64,000 nucleotides of DNA, from the NCBI RefSeq assembly GCF_047303175.1, contig NZ_CP138945.1; one strand, given 5' to 3'. Under the pieces are notes generated by a model that saw only the letters and a list, made by a program, of their open reading frames with translations, had not been told where the DNA came from and did no database searches. The stretch is from Prochlorococcus_E sp000760215 (lineage in GTDB: Bacteria > Cyanobacteriota > Cyanobacteriia > PCC-6307 > Cyanobiaceae). A program made the translations under genes and the position numbers. This document shows positions 28,117 through 37,363 of this stretch, in pieces; positions within the stretch are counted from its first letter, which is position 1, and each line of letters starts with the position of its first letter.

Positions 28117-28126
28117 GATTAAGAAT

Positions 28127-28154
28127 AAGAATTTTCACATGAAGTCAAATTCTT
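28127..28154 (+). terminator. Inverted repeat between desC and rplI
   Basis: Perfect 8-bp arms AAGAATTT and AAATTCTT around a 12-nt loop, 11 bp after the desC stop. The long loop and weak U tract make this a modest terminator candidate; it could also be a leader hairpin for rplI. Confidence 0.3.
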
Positions 28155-28182
28155 TCATTAGATCCCTTGCATTTCCAACAAG

Positions 28183-28641
28183 ATGGCGAAACGAGTAAAA
28201 GTTGTACTTAAAGAAGACGTACTAAGTCTTGGAAAGGACGGCGATGTTGTTGAAGTCACTCCTGGCTATGCTCGTAATTTTCTTCTTTCTCAGGGAAAAG
28301 CTTTATCTGTAACCCCTGCTGTTTTAAAACAAGTTGAACATCGTTTAGCCAAAAAAGCTGAACTTGAAGCTGCTCAGAAAAAAGATGCTCTTGATTTTGA
28401 AACAGCTCTTAAAACCATTGGAAGATTTAGTATTAAAAAGCAAACAGGAGAAGATGGAGTGCTTTTTGGCACAGTCACTAATGGTGATGTAGCTGAAGCA
28501 ATCAAGACAGCCACTGAAAAGGAAATAGATCGAAGAAATATTATTGTTCCTGAAATTCATGGAACTGGAAAATATAAAGTACAAATCAAGCTGCATAGTG
28601 AAGTAACAGCTGAAATTAATCTTGAAGTAATTGGCAGCTAA
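28183..28641 (+). CDS. rplI: 50S ribosomal protein L9
   Basis: Two-domain large-subunit protein. The N-terminal domain reads MAKRVKVVLKEDVLSLGKDGDVVEVTPGYARNFL, followed by a long connecting helix and the C-terminal RNA-binding domain. At 152 residues the length is normal. It is followed 60 bp later by dnaB, the common rplI-dnaB order in bacteria, although rpsF/rpsR are not adjacent here. Confidence 0.97.
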   Translation: MAKRVKVVLKEDVLSLGKDGDVVEVTPGYARNFLLSQGKALSVTPAVLKQVEHRLAKKAELEAAQKKDALDFETALKTIGRFSIKKQTGEDGVLFGTVTNGDVAEAIKTATEKEIDRRNIIVPEIHGTGKYKVQIKLHSEVTAEINLEVIGS

Positions 28642-28701
28642 AACTTAGTTAAAAAGTGAGCTTTTCAGCCAAGTACTTATTTATCCGATCGCATCAGTCA
28701 A

Positions 28702-30120
28702 ATGGTTAATATTCCTTTTCCTAAAAACGAAGAACAAGGCACAAAGAAAGAAATAGCAAATAGACGCTATGAAAACAATCAAGTAAGAGATTTTGAAAAT
28801 CAACCTGATTTAATTCCTCCTCAAAATCTTGAAGCAGAGGAAGCAGTAATTGGCGGTATTTTGTTAGACCCAGATGCAATTAGTCGAATAGCAGACTTGG
28901 TTCAACCTGAGGCTTTTTACTTAAATGCCCACCGTCAAATTTTCCGAACTGCTTTGATGCTCCATAGTCAAGGTAAGCCAACCGATTTAACCTCTATGAG
29001 TGCATGGCTAGCAGATACAGGCGAACTAGAAGGAATTGGAGGCAACAATCGACTAGTTGAACTGGTAGAGAAAATCTCTTCTACTGCATCAATTGAGCAA
29101 GTTGCAAAATTAATTAGCGACAAGTTTCTACGTCGACAACTAATCCGGTCAGGCAATGAAGTAATCAAGCTTGGGTTTGACCAAAATATGCCAATGGAAG
29201 AAGTATTAGATAAAGCCGAGCAAAAAATATTTGCAATTAGTCAGGAGAAACCATCCAAAGGACTGATTCCTACTTCGGAGATTCTCACAAGTACTTTCAA
29301 TGAAATTGAAAGTCGATCACTTGGAACCTCAGTGGCAGGAATTCCAGTAAATTTCTATGACTTAGATGCAATAACTCAAGGCTTACAAAGAAGTGACTTA
29401 ATAATTGTTGCTGGTAGACCAGCAATGGGAAAAACATCAATCGTACTAAATCTGGCAAAAAATGTTGCGCAACTCCATGATCTACCTGTGTGTGTATTCA
29501 GTTTAGAGATGAGCAAAGAACAACTAACTTATCGACTCCTCTCAATGGAAGTTGGCATTGAAAGCGGACGGCTACGTACAGGGAGATTAAACCAAGATGA
29601 GTGGCCTTTACTTGGACAAGGAATTAATACACTTGGTCAACTACCTATTTTTATTGATGACAAACCCAACTTAGGGGTACTTGAAATGCGATCTCTCTGC
29701 AGACGACTCATTGCTGAACAACAAGGAAAAGAACTTGGTTTAATTGTAATTGACTACCTTCAACTTATGGAAGGCTCAACACCTGACAATAGAGTTCAAG
29801 AGCTCTCAAGAATTACAAGAGGGTTGAAAGCAATGGCTCGTGAACTGAAAGTACCTGTGATAGCACTTTCTCAGTTAAGTAGAGGGGTAGAATCTCGCAC
29901 TAATAAAAGACCCATGCTTAGCGATTTAAGAGAATCAGGATCAATAGAACAAGATTCAGATCTCGTGTTAATGATCTATAGAGACGAGTATTACAATCCA
30001 GAAACTCCCGACAAAGGAATCACAGAGGTGATCGTTACAAAGCATAGAAATGGACCGATAGGAACAGTTAAGTTGCTTTTTGAACCGGAATTCACAAGAT
30101 TCAGGAACCTTGCAAATTAA
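28702..30120 (+). CDS. dnaB: Replicative DNA helicase
   Basis: Hexameric 5'-3' helicase at the replication fork. The N-terminal primase-interacting domain begins around PPQNLEAEEAVIGGILLDPDAI. The RecA-like domain has Walker A GRPAMGKTS near residue 237, Walker B-like LIVIDYLQLM and the DnaB signature LSQLSRGVESR. At 472 residues the gene is continuous and contains no intein, in contrast to several freshwater cyanobacteria. It lies between rplI and mnmG, all on the plus strand with short gaps. Confidence 0.97.
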   Translation: MVNIPFPKNEEQGTKKEIANRRYENNQVRDFENQPDLIPPQNLEAEEAVIGGILLDPDAISRIADLVQPEAFYLNAHRQIFRTALMLHSQGKPTDLTSMSAWLADTGELEGIGGNNRLVELVEKISSTASIEQVAKLISDKFLRRQLIRSGNEVIKLGFDQNMPMEEVLDKAEQKIFAISQEKPSKGLIPTSEILTSTFNEIESRSLGTSVAGIPVNFYDLDAITQGLQRSDLIIVAGRPAMGKTSIVLNLAKNVAQLHDLPVCVFSLEMSKEQLTYRLLSMEVGIESGRLRTGRLNQDEWPLLGQGINTLGQLPIFIDDKPNLGVLEMRSLCRRLIAEQQGKELGLIVIDYLQLMEGSTPDNRVQELSRITRGLKAMARELKVPVIALSQLSRGVESRTNKRPMLSDLRESGSIEQDSDLVLMIYRDEYYNPETPDKGITEVIVTKHRNGPIGTVKLLFEPEFTRFRNLAN

Positions 30121-30166
30121 CACTAACCAAGTAAAAAATCTTTAAATTAGAGCCATCTCCTGTGAT

Positions 30167-32170
30167 ATGAATACTCCTTGCGATAACAAAGAAAGTTTTG
30201 ATGTAATTGTTGTTGGAGGTGGTCATGCAGGCTGTGAAGCTGCACTTGCAACTGCAAAGTTAGGGCTTTCAACGGCTTTATTCACACTAAATATTGATCG
30301 GATTGCATGGCAACCATGCAATCCTGCAGTTGGAGGTCCAGCCAAAAGCCAATTGGTTCATGAAATAGATGCACTAGGCGGAGTTATAGGTGCCTTAGCT
30401 GATTCAACAGCGATACAAAAAAGAATCTTAAATGCTAGTAGAGGACCAGCAGTTTGGGCGCTGAGAGCACAAACCGATAAACGGAGATATGCACATGAGA
30501 TGCTTCAAATCCTTCAAAACACTCCAAATTTGACTCTTCGTGAAGCAATGGTAACGGGTCTTGAAGTATCCGAAATTAATGAAAAAAAAGATACAGACGA
30601 AGAGTTTGTAGATTCAATTGGCAAGATAGAAGGAATCAAAACGTATTTTGGAAGCATCTATCTCGCTAAAACAGTAATTCTCACAACTGGAACTTTTCTA
30701 AGAGGAAAAATCTGGATCGGAAGTCAGTCAATGGATGCTGGGCGTGCAGGAGAGCAACCTGCAACAGGACTAACAGAAGCATTACAAAATCTTGGGTTTG
30801 AAACCAATCGACTCAAGACTGGAACCCCTGCAAGAGTAGATCGCAATAGCATTGATTTTAATTCATTAGAAGAACAACCTAGTGATGCAGCTGATAGATT
30901 TTTTTCTTTCGATCCTGAGAACTGGAAAAGTAGTGAGCAAATGAGTTGTCACATAACTCGCACAACCCAAACAACACATCAACTAATTAAAGATAATTTG
31001 CATTTAACTCCTATCTATGGCGGATTTATCAATAGCAAAGGTCCACGTTACTGTCCTTCGATAGAAGATAAGATTGTTCGTTTTGCCGAAAAAGAGTCAC
31101 ATCAGATTTTCTTAGAGCCAGAAGGTAAAGATACTCCTGAAATGTATATCCAAGGATTTTCAACAGGGTTACCAGAAAATATTCAATTGCAATTACTTAG
31201 GACTCTTCCTGGTCTACACAATTGCATAATGCTCCGTCCAGCTTATGCAGTGGAATATGATTACTTACCGGCCACACAGCTTTTACCTTCACTGGAAACA
31301 AAGAAAATCAAAGGGCTCTTTTGTGCCGGACAACTTAATGGGACAACAGGCTATGAAGAAGCTGCTGCTCAAGGTCTAGTTGCTGGTATCAATGCATCAC
31401 AAAGGATTCAAAATAAAGAAGCAATTCATTTTGCACGAGAAGAAAGTTATATCGGCACAATGATTGACGACCTTGTAAAACAAGACCTACGAGAACCTTA
31501 TAGAGTTCTAACCAGTAGAAGTGAATATCGACTAGTGCTTAGAGGGGATAATGCCGACAGAAGGCTCACGAAACTAGGTCACAAAATAGGGCTGATTGAT
31601 GAACGTCGTTGGAATATATTTCAAGCAAAGCAAAAAGCCCTAGTTGAAGAGAAAAATCGATTAGAAAAAGAGCGTATTAAAGAAAATAATACGATTTCTT
31701 TAAAGCTTGCAAAAGAGAGTGGTGCTGATATCAAAGGTTCAATCACACTAGCGAATCTTTTACGTCGCCCAGGTATTCATATGTCTAATTTAATTCGATA
31801 TGGATTAGTAAATTCAAATCTTCCACACGACATTTTGGAAGGTGTAGAAATTGACATTAAATACAGTGGTTATCTTGAACGCCAGCACTCTCAAATTGAA
31901 CAACTCAAAAAACAAAATAATAGGGTCCTTCCTAAAGGCCTAAATTACACAAATATAGGCACACTATCCCAAGAAGCAAGAGAAAAGTTAAATTCCATTC
32001 GACCTTCAACATTCGGTGAAGCTGCACAAATACCAGGAGTAAGTAAAGCAGATTTAACCGCTTTGCTTGTATGGGTTAAAATCCAAAATAGTAAAATCAA
32101 TTCCAAAACAGCAGCACACGAAAGTAATAATAAATCTAATTCAACAATTCCATTTAAGGTGCGGAGGTAA
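30167..32170 (+). CDS. mnmG: tRNA uridine-5-carboxymethylaminomethyl modification enzyme
   Basis: FAD enzyme that with MnmE modifies U34 of tRNAs reading split codon boxes. The dinucleotide-binding motif GGGHAGCEAA is near residue 17. NPAVGGPAKSQLVHEIDALGG, the LRGKIWIG segment and the C-terminal helical domain (EAAQIPGVSKADLTALLVW) all match. The length of 667 residues includes a small insertion near residue 145 and a Ser/Asn-rich tail. The stop codon lies within bases of the apparent start of the next gene. Confidence 0.97.
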   Translation: MNTPCDNKESFDVIVVGGGHAGCEAALATAKLGLSTALFTLNIDRIAWQPCNPAVGGPAKSQLVHEIDALGGVIGALADSTAIQKRILNASRGPAVWALRAQTDKRRYAHEMLQILQNTPNLTLREAMVTGLEVSEINEKKDTDEEFVDSIGKIEGIKTYFGSIYLAKTVILTTGTFLRGKIWIGSQSMDAGRAGEQPATGLTEALQNLGFETNRLKTGTPARVDRNSIDFNSLEEQPSDAADRFFSFDPENWKSSEQMSCHITRTTQTTHQLIKDNLHLTPIYGGFINSKGPRYCPSIEDKIVRFAEKESHQIFLEPEGKDTPEMYIQGFSTGLPENIQLQLLRTLPGLHNCIMLRPAYAVEYDYLPATQLLPSLETKKIKGLFCAGQLNGTTGYEEAAAQGLVAGINASQRIQNKEAIHFAREESYIGTMIDDLVKQDLREPYRVLTSRSEYRLVLRGDNADRRLTKLGHKIGLIDERRWNIFQAKQKALVEEKNRLEKERIKENNTISLKLAKESGADIKGSITLANLLRRPGIHMSNLIRYGLVNSNLPHDILEGVEIDIKYSGYLERQHSQIEQLKKQNNRVLPKGLNYTNIGTLSQEAREKLNSIRPSTFGEAAQIPGVSKADLTALLVWVKIQNSKINSKTAAHESNNKSNSTIPFKVRR

Positions 32171-32172
32171 TT

Positions 32173-32772
32173 CTGGAACAAGTACTCTTTGAATCACCTA
32201 AGCCAATCTGGGAAGCCGTAACTTCATCAGTACTATCAGGTAAGGTTGCAATCGACTTGCCTGGTGCATGGCAACTGATGTTGCTAGGAGATGGAAGTCC
32301 AACAAGACATATTAGTCTCTTAACTGGTCATGAAGTGAAAATAGAGCTAATCACAATGCAACCTAACTCGGTTATCAACAACAGAGCACCTACAGAGATC
32401 AATGAACTTCAAGCCCCATTGCTAAGACGGCAAGTTTGGCTTCAATGTAAATCGGAAACTCTCGCATGGGCTGAAAGTTGGTGGAATCAAACAGAAGCTG
32501 AGTATCATCTTAAAAACAAAAATGAGCCAATATGGCAAAGTCTCACACAAGGCCGTTCTGAATTATTTCGTGAGGTTGATGGCCTTGCATTAGTCAACGC
32601 CAAATGGCTAGAAGATAAATTTGAAAACCAAGGTCCATTTTGGAGCAGACATTATAGATTTTTTCGTAATAAGAAAGAGTTAACTGTAATACGAGAAGTT
32701 TTTAATCCTGTACTTGAAAAATGGCTGGGAAACTCTATGCGAAATCAAGTTATTAAATCCCCTTCTCATTAA
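32173..32772 (+). CDS. Chorismate-lyase-like (DUF98-type) protein, probable CTG start
   Basis: The frame is open from 32158 to 32772 and its protein includes LPGAWQLMLLGDGSPTRH and LLRRQVWLQC. This resembles the chorismate pyruvate-lyase-like family, which makes 4-hydroxybenzoate for plastoquinone in cyanobacteria. There is no ATG, GTG or TTG before a TTG at 32257, yet the codons before it read like protein (VLFESPKPIWEAVTSSVLSG). A GGAGG at 32163-32167 is 5 nt before CTG at 32173 and 2 nt before ATT at 32170. I take CTG, giving 199 residues. If the TTG is the true start, the protein is 171 residues. The stop overlaps the end of the next gene by 4 nt. Confidence 0.7.
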   Translation: MEQVLFESPKPIWEAVTSSVLSGKVAIDLPGAWQLMLLGDGSPTRHISLLTGHEVKIELITMQPNSVINNRAPTEINELQAPLLRRQVWLQCKSETLAWAESWWNQTEAEYHLKNKNEPIWQSLTQGRSELFREVDGLALVNAKWLEDKFENQGPFWSRHYRFFRNKKELTVIREVFNPVLEKWLGNSMRNQVIKSPSH

Positions 32773-33290
32773 TATCTCCTTCGACTAGACCTAGGTAAAG
32801 AACGTTTATTGTCAGTTTTATCATTCTGAGAAATACTTTTAGGTTCTTTAAATCCTGTCCTTTTTGATCGACCGCGTTGCCACCTGTCAACCGTAAAAGC
32901 TGAATCATCAGGCCATTCTTCGGTGAGCTCAGGATCCGTAATATGATCGCGAACAGATGCAGGTTCGCCTTGAATCATCTTGGGAACTCGCAAAGAAATT
33001 GCTTTTAAAGGTCTTTTTTTCATAGGAATATTGTCAATCATATCAACATCATTAAGCGGCTTTGTAGATTCAGACCATTCTTCCTCCTCAAAAAACCAAT
33101 CTATCTTCTGACCTACCCAACGACCCATATTATTCAAGGCATAACGATTGTCTTTACTACGTTGACCTGGTCGGTTCCCGGCAACTCCATCAACTAATTG
33201 TTTACCCGTTTCCACTAATTGATCCATTCTGCGTTCTATAGCATCTCGAGAACGGGATCGACGCTGATTTGGGTATCGACTGCGATTCAT
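32769..33290 (-). CDS. Unknown basic protein
   Basis: A protein of 173 residues when started at MNRSRYPNQRRSRSRD; an upstream in-frame ATG at 33353 would add 21 residues that look less typical. The N-terminus is Arg-rich, a central part reads MGRWVGQKIDWFFEEEEWSES, and the C-terminus is Lys/Arg/Ser rich (RGRSKRTGF, SRRRY). I know no domain. The charge pattern (basic ends, acidic centre) would suit RNA or membrane-surface contact, but that is inference. It is convergent with the chorismate-lyase-like gene with stop codons overlapping in TTAA. Confidence 0.6.
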   Translation of the reverse strand: MNRSRYPNQRRSRSRDAIERRMDQLVETGKQLVDGVAGNRPGQRSKDNRYALNNMGRWVGQKIDWFFEEEEWSESTKPLNDVDMIDNIPMKKRPLKAISLRVPKMIQGEPASVRDHITDPELTEEWPDDSAFTVDRWQRGRSKRTGFKEPKSISQNDKTDNKRSLPRSSRRRY

Positions 33291-33382
33291 ATATTTAAAT
33301 TTATCGAATTTTCCTTTGAATGAATGAAAAAAAGAAAGCTTTACAAGATTCAATAAGTATGTAATCTCAAAACAATCTGTAC

Positions 33383-33931
33383 TTAGCAGTTTTCTGAAAC
33401 AGGTTCATAAATTAAAACGCAATTGGAATTCCAACGTCCATCATATAAAGCATCGCAACAATGCTTACATGCCAAACCTCTTACAAGACGTTTATAAGGA
33501 GAACGAAGGCCACAGGAAGGACATATTCCCCACCATTTGGGCAACTTTACGGGAACTGGAAATTGATGACGAACACTAATTTGAAATTTATTCTGTGCAG
33601 AGTTTATTTCTTTCATTCGTGCATAAAAGTTAGGACCATGTCCCTCGGAAACTTTTAAAACAAGATCAATCCATGCATGAATCATCTCATGACAAAGAGT
33701 ACTTTCGACTGCACTGCTAGGAAGATTCTCTAAAATTGGGCTTGATAAAACAATTTCACATACCCTATTTCCTCGAGATTTCCTGCCATGACGATAAAAA
33801 CCGGCAGTATTGCGCAATCTCCCGTCACTCCACCTCACAGAAACAAGTGGTTTCAATCCTTTAACCAGTGATCCGTCAAAATACTCACGATTAAATCTAT
33901 GAAATATTGGCAACAGAGGGATTAAAGCCAT
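33383..33931 (-). CDS. SprT-like zinc metalloprotease domain protein
   Basis: A 182-residue member of the SprT/Spartan-like family. The active-site HEMIH is at residues 81-85, the third zinc ligand is likely H98 in SEGHGPNF, and a C-terminal zinc ribbon has Cys at 137, 140, 155 and 158. In eukaryotes Spartan degrades DNA-protein crosslinks; bacterial SprT proteins are little studied. It is divergent from the next gene across a 128-bp spacer rich in inverted repeats. Confidence 0.85.
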   Translation of the reverse strand: MALIPLLPIFHRFNREYFDGSLVKGLKPLVSVRWSDGRLRNTAGFYRHGRKSRGNRVCEIVLSSPILENLPSSAVESTLCHEMIHAWIDLVLKVSEGHGPNFYARMKEINSAQNKFQISVRHQFPVPVKLPKWWGICPSCGLRSPYKRLVRGLACKHCCDALYDGRWNSNCVLIYEPVSENC

Positions 33932-34016
33932 TAATTCATTATTTAGAAGAAATTACGTAACCGAAGTGATCACATTGTGACTAAAAGAGACTTAGTGTGG
34001 AATAGTCTTACTCCTT

Positions 34017-34037
34017 AAAGTTAGTAAAACTAACTTT
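34017..34037. promoter_or_regulatory. Perfect 9-bp dyad upstream of the 140-residue gene
   Basis: Arms AAAGTTAGT and ACTAACTTT with a 3-nt AAA centre, ending 22 bp before the ATG at 34060. Since both neighbouring genes point away from each other, it cannot be a transcription terminator of either. An operator or a leader hairpin of the downstream gene is more likely. A shorter palindrome GTGATCAC lies at about 33966-33973. Confidence 0.45.
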
Positions 34038-34059
34038 CTTCATTAATCAAATTTCAACA

Positions 34060-34482
34060 ATGGAAGGGGCTTTAGTTAAAGCAATCGGAATCAAAACACT
34101 CCTTTATGGAGGATCTGCTTTGCTTCTATTCTGGACGTTTAACGCCATAAAGCTAGTTATCGGAGCCCGGGGGATAAACCCTCTTGTAAAGCAATTCTTC
34201 GATCAAATAGCCTCCGGACGAATAGATGCTGCATATAGACTCACAACAAAAACCTATAAACAACATGTAAATAGACAAGATTTTTTAAAATTCTTAAAAG
34301 GACTTGAACTGAATAAATACAAGAATTTGAAATCAGGTCGGCCACGCATAGAAGACAAGAAAATCATCCTTACTTTAAATCTGAGGTCTGAAGATAAAAA
34401 AACAGAATTACCATTAGAGTTCACTTTCACAAAAATTGAAAAAGAATGGAGAATCAATCGAATTGGGAAAGCCAACAAATAA
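34060..34482 (+). CDS. Unknown membrane-anchored protein, NTF2-like
   Basis: A 140-residue protein with one N-terminal hydrophobic helix (about residues 10-34). A compact domain follows with FFDQIASGRIDAAYRLTTKTYKQHVNRQDFLKFL and EKEWRINRIG. This pattern (helix, substrate loss, terminal beta strands with W-R-I) resembles DUF4864/NTF2-like lipoprotein domains. It has no lipobox. It lies 21 bp upstream of ligA, so the two may be co-transcribed, though a functional tie is not evident. Confidence 0.65.
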   Translation: MEGALVKAIGIKTLLYGGSALLLFWTFNAIKLVIGARGINPLVKQFFDQIASGRIDAAYRLTTKTYKQHVNRQDFLKFLKGLELNKYKNLKSGRPRIEDKKIILTLNLRSEDKKTELPLEFTFTKIEKEWRINRIGKANK

Positions 34483-34503
34483 TAAAATTCCTCATCCAAT
34501 TCA

Positions 34504-36570
34504 GTGTTAGAAATTCCTAAGAAATACTCACAGCGAACTGCAGAACTGCGGAGTCTCTTAAACAAAGCTAATCATGCCTATTTCGTACTTGATTCACCTT
34601 TCATTGAAGACGCTGTTTATGATCGCCTATATAGAGAACTCATCGAACTAGAAAAACAATACCCTGCTCTTATTACCCATGATAGTCCTTCTCAAAGGTT
34701 AGGTGAAAGGGTATCAATAGGCTTTAAAAGCATTAAACACAGAATTCCCTTACAAAGTCTTGAGAATGCTTTCAACTTAGAAGAGCTAAAGAATTGGCAT
34801 GCAAAGCTTCAAAAATCTTTTGATCAAGAGCTCACAATGGTTTGTGAGCTCAAAATTGATGGTAATGCAATAGCTCTGAGTTATGAAAATGGAGTTCTAC
34901 AAAATGCAGCGACAAGAGGGGATGGAACAGAAGGAGAGGAAATTACATCTAACGTAAAAACAATCAGATCTATTCCACTAGCTCTTCAACTAGAAAATCC
35001 ACCAAATTGGGTAGAAGTTCGTGGTGAAGCCTTTATCCCAAATGAGATTTTTGAGGCAATTAATAAAGAGCGAGAAAGCAATGATCAACAAGTTTTTGCA
35101 AATCCAAGAAATGCTTGCTCTGGGACTCTGAGACAATTAGATCCCAAAATAGTTGCATCGAGATATTTAGATTTCTTTGCATACACTATTCACCTACCAG
35201 AAGAATGGATACCCGGTAAAGATGACCCTAAAAAACCTGAAGGTCAATTTGAAGCATTGGAGTGGCTAAAAATAGCAGGTTTCAAAGTAAATCCAAATGC
35301 ACAATTAACTCCACAACTAGAACAAGTGAAAGCATTCTGCAACGACTGGGAACAGCGGCGTCACAGTATGCCATATGCCACAGATGGAGTCGTAGTCAAA
35401 GTAGAGAATTTTAAGTTGCAGAAATCTATAGGAATAACCCAAAAAGCACCTAAATGGGCAATTGCTTTTAAATATCCAGCAGAAGAAACTCCTACTCAAC
35501 TTGAACAATTGTCATTCCAAATTGGAAGGACTGGTGCCATCACACCTGTTGCAGAATTCAAGCAAATACATCTTGCCGGTACTCTTGTCAGTCGAGCAAC
35601 ATTGCACAATGCAAAAAGAATGGCTGACCTGGATATTCACTCTGGAGATACAATTATCGTTCGCAAAGCGGGAGAAATCATCCCAGAGGTTGTAAAAGTA
35701 ATTAAAGAACTAAGGCCACAAAATACAACAAAACTATGCATGCCTCGAAGATGTCCAGAATGCAATTCAGAAGTAGTTAAAGTATCTACTGAGGCAATAA
35801 CTAAATGTATAAATTCTTGTTGCCCAGCTATCCTTAAAGGGACTTTATGCCATTGGGTCAGCAAAAATGCAATGGATATTGAAGGTTTTGGAGATAAAAT
35901 TATTCAGCAATTGGTAGAGAAAAAGCTTATTACCTCTATATCAGAGCTATATAAATTAGATAAAGACACAATCGCTAATCTAGATCGAATAGGAGAAAAA
36001 TTAGCTATAAAACTATTGTTGGCATTGGAAGAATCTAAAAAGCAACCTTGGCATAAACAACTTTATGGCTTGGGGATTTCTCATATAGGAGAAGCTAATG
36101 CAAAAGCAATTGCTAAGGTTTTTCCAGATATATTAAAATTGAAAGCTGGAGTTTTGGATACACCTGAATTGATATCTGATATCTATGGAATAGGCAATGA
36201 GATATTAGATTCATTATGCCAATGGTTTGAGAATCCAACAAATGAGGAATTAATCAAAGATCTGAAAGTATTAGGAATTTCTTTATCGAATAATGTACTC
36301 AACTATTATTCCCAAAATAAAGGTAAAGAACTTATAATCAAAGCAATCAATCAAAAAGTATTCGTGATTACAGGTACTTTCCCAACATTATCTCGTAAAG
36401 ATATAAAAGAAATGATTGAAAATGCTGGTGGTAAAGTTAATTCAGCCATTAGCTCAAAAACCAATTATCTCATTGCGGGAGAAAAAGCAGGTAGCAAACT
36501 AAAAAAAGCCAAAGAACTAGAAATACAAGTTATTAATGAAAAAGATTTCACCAGGCTTTTGAAAGGTTAA
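34504..36570 (+). CDS. ligA: NAD-dependent DNA ligase
   Basis: Seals nicks in replication and repair using NAD. The adenylated lysine is K117 in the CELKIDGNA motif. The order is Ia domain, adenylation domain, OB fold (IGRTGAITPVAEF), zinc finger (CPEC and later CINSCC), HhH repeats (AKVFPDILKLKAG, DIYGIGNEI) and a C-terminal BRCT domain (VFVITGTFPTLSR). At 688 residues the length is normal. The start is GTG at 34504; an ATG alternative is not available nearby. Confidence 0.97.
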   Translation: MLEIPKKYSQRTAELRSLLNKANHAYFVLDSPFIEDAVYDRLYRELIELEKQYPALITHDSPSQRLGERVSIGFKSIKHRIPLQSLENAFNLEELKNWHAKLQKSFDQELTMVCELKIDGNAIALSYENGVLQNAATRGDGTEGEEITSNVKTIRSIPLALQLENPPNWVEVRGEAFIPNEIFEAINKERESNDQQVFANPRNACSGTLRQLDPKIVASRYLDFFAYTIHLPEEWIPGKDDPKKPEGQFEALEWLKIAGFKVNPNAQLTPQLEQVKAFCNDWEQRRHSMPYATDGVVVKVENFKLQKSIGITQKAPKWAIAFKYPAEETPTQLEQLSFQIGRTGAITPVAEFKQIHLAGTLVSRATLHNAKRMADLDIHSGDTIIVRKAGEIIPEVVKVIKELRPQNTTKLCMPRRCPECNSEVVKVSTEAITKCINSCCPAILKGTLCHWVSKNAMDIEGFGDKIIQQLVEKKLITSISELYKLDKDTIANLDRIGEKLAIKLLLALEESKKQPWHKQLYGLGISHIGEANAKAIAKVFPDILKLKAGVLDTPELISDIYGIGNEILDSLCQWFENPTNEELIKDLKVLGISLSNNVLNYYSQNKGKELIIKAINQKVFVITGTFPTLSRKDIKEMIENAGGKVNSAISSKTNYLIAGEKAGSKLKKAKELEIQVINEKDFTRLLKG

Positions 36571-36574
36571 AAAT

Positions 36575-36733
36575 ATGTCTAATAAAATTATTTTCTCCTT
36601 AATCAAAACAAGCTGCGGAAGGGCAAAATATAATGATTTAGCTTCAAAAGAAGGATTTATTGCAAAAGCAAGGCTGGCTTGGTTTATATTAATAGCATCA
36701 ATCCGAGATTTGAATATAAAGAATAATCAATAA
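36575..36733 (+). CDS. Unknown 52-residue protein downstream of ligA
   Basis: A short reading frame starting at ATG 4 bp after the ligA stop and ending 2 bp before the stop of the next (minus strand) gene. The product has a basic first half and a hydrophobic stretch (ARLAWFILIASIRDLN) near the C-terminus. The tight placement and lack of other coding in this interval suggest a real gene coupled to ligA. I do not recognise the family; support rests on position and codon use. Confidence 0.5.
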   Translation: MSNKIIFSLIKTSCGRAKYNDLASKEGFIAKARLAWFILIASIRDLNIKNNQ

Positions 36734-36735
36734 AA

Positions 36736-37362
36736 CTATTTTTTATCTTGTAAAAGTTTACTAGCAGATCTGGCTGTTAAAAAAACTATTAAGAAGGTTG
36801 ATAACAATCCTATTAAAGTCAGTAAAAAAGAAAATAAATCATTTCTATTGGAAAGTATTTCATTGAATCTTGAAATCTCACTAGCCAATGATCCCAATGA
36901 AGAGTATAAGAATGTTCCTGGGAATATAGCTAATAGTCCAATTATAAAATCTCTAAGGCTTACATTGCTTAGAGCATATGCAACATTTAAAAGGCCAAAA
37001 GGAAAAAGTGGTGATAAACGAGTCAAAATTATTATTTTCAGACCTTCATTATCAATTATTTTTTCAGCTAATTGAAATTTAGGCAATCTATCTATGTTCT
37101 TTATAAGCCAAGTCCTTAAAAACAGTCTGCTTATAACAAATGTGATGATTGCACCTAAAATAGCTCCTACAAATACATATAAGCTACCTAAAAATGAGCC
37201 GTATATAAATCCCCCAATCATCGTCATCCATGAGCCTGGTAAAAGAAAAATTACCCAGATTGCATAAAATATAATAAAAGCAATGACTCCTAAAGGTGTA
37301 CCAAAGAAGTGAAATTGACTTTGAAAAAAGTTTTCTACAAATTGGTAGTTAAAATCTAACAA
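36736..37362 (-). CDS. TVP38/TMEM64 (DedA-related) membrane protein
   Basis: A 208-residue integral membrane protein with about five hydrophobic segments. The SNARE-associated/VTT domain signature is seen as LLPGSWMTMIGGFIYGSFLGSLYVFVGAILGAIITFVISRLFLR, followed by LTRLSPLFPFGLLNVAYALSNVSLRDF and GTFLYSSLGSLA. DedA/VTT proteins are linked to lipid scrambling and proton-dependent transport. The start ATG at 37362 lies 1 bp after the valS stop at 37364 on the same strand, so co-transcription with valS is likely. Confidence 0.85.
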   Translation of the reverse strand: MLDFNYQFVENFFQSQFHFFGTPLGVIAFIIFYAIWVIFLLPGSWMTMIGGFIYGSFLGSLYVFVGAILGAIITFVISRLFLRTWLIKNIDRLPKFQLAEKIIDNEGLKIIILTRLSPLFPFGLLNVAYALSNVSLRDFIIGLLAIFPGTFLYSSLGSLASEISRFNEILSNRNDLFSFLLTLIGLLSTFLIVFLTARSASKLLQDKK

Positions 37363-37363
37363 C

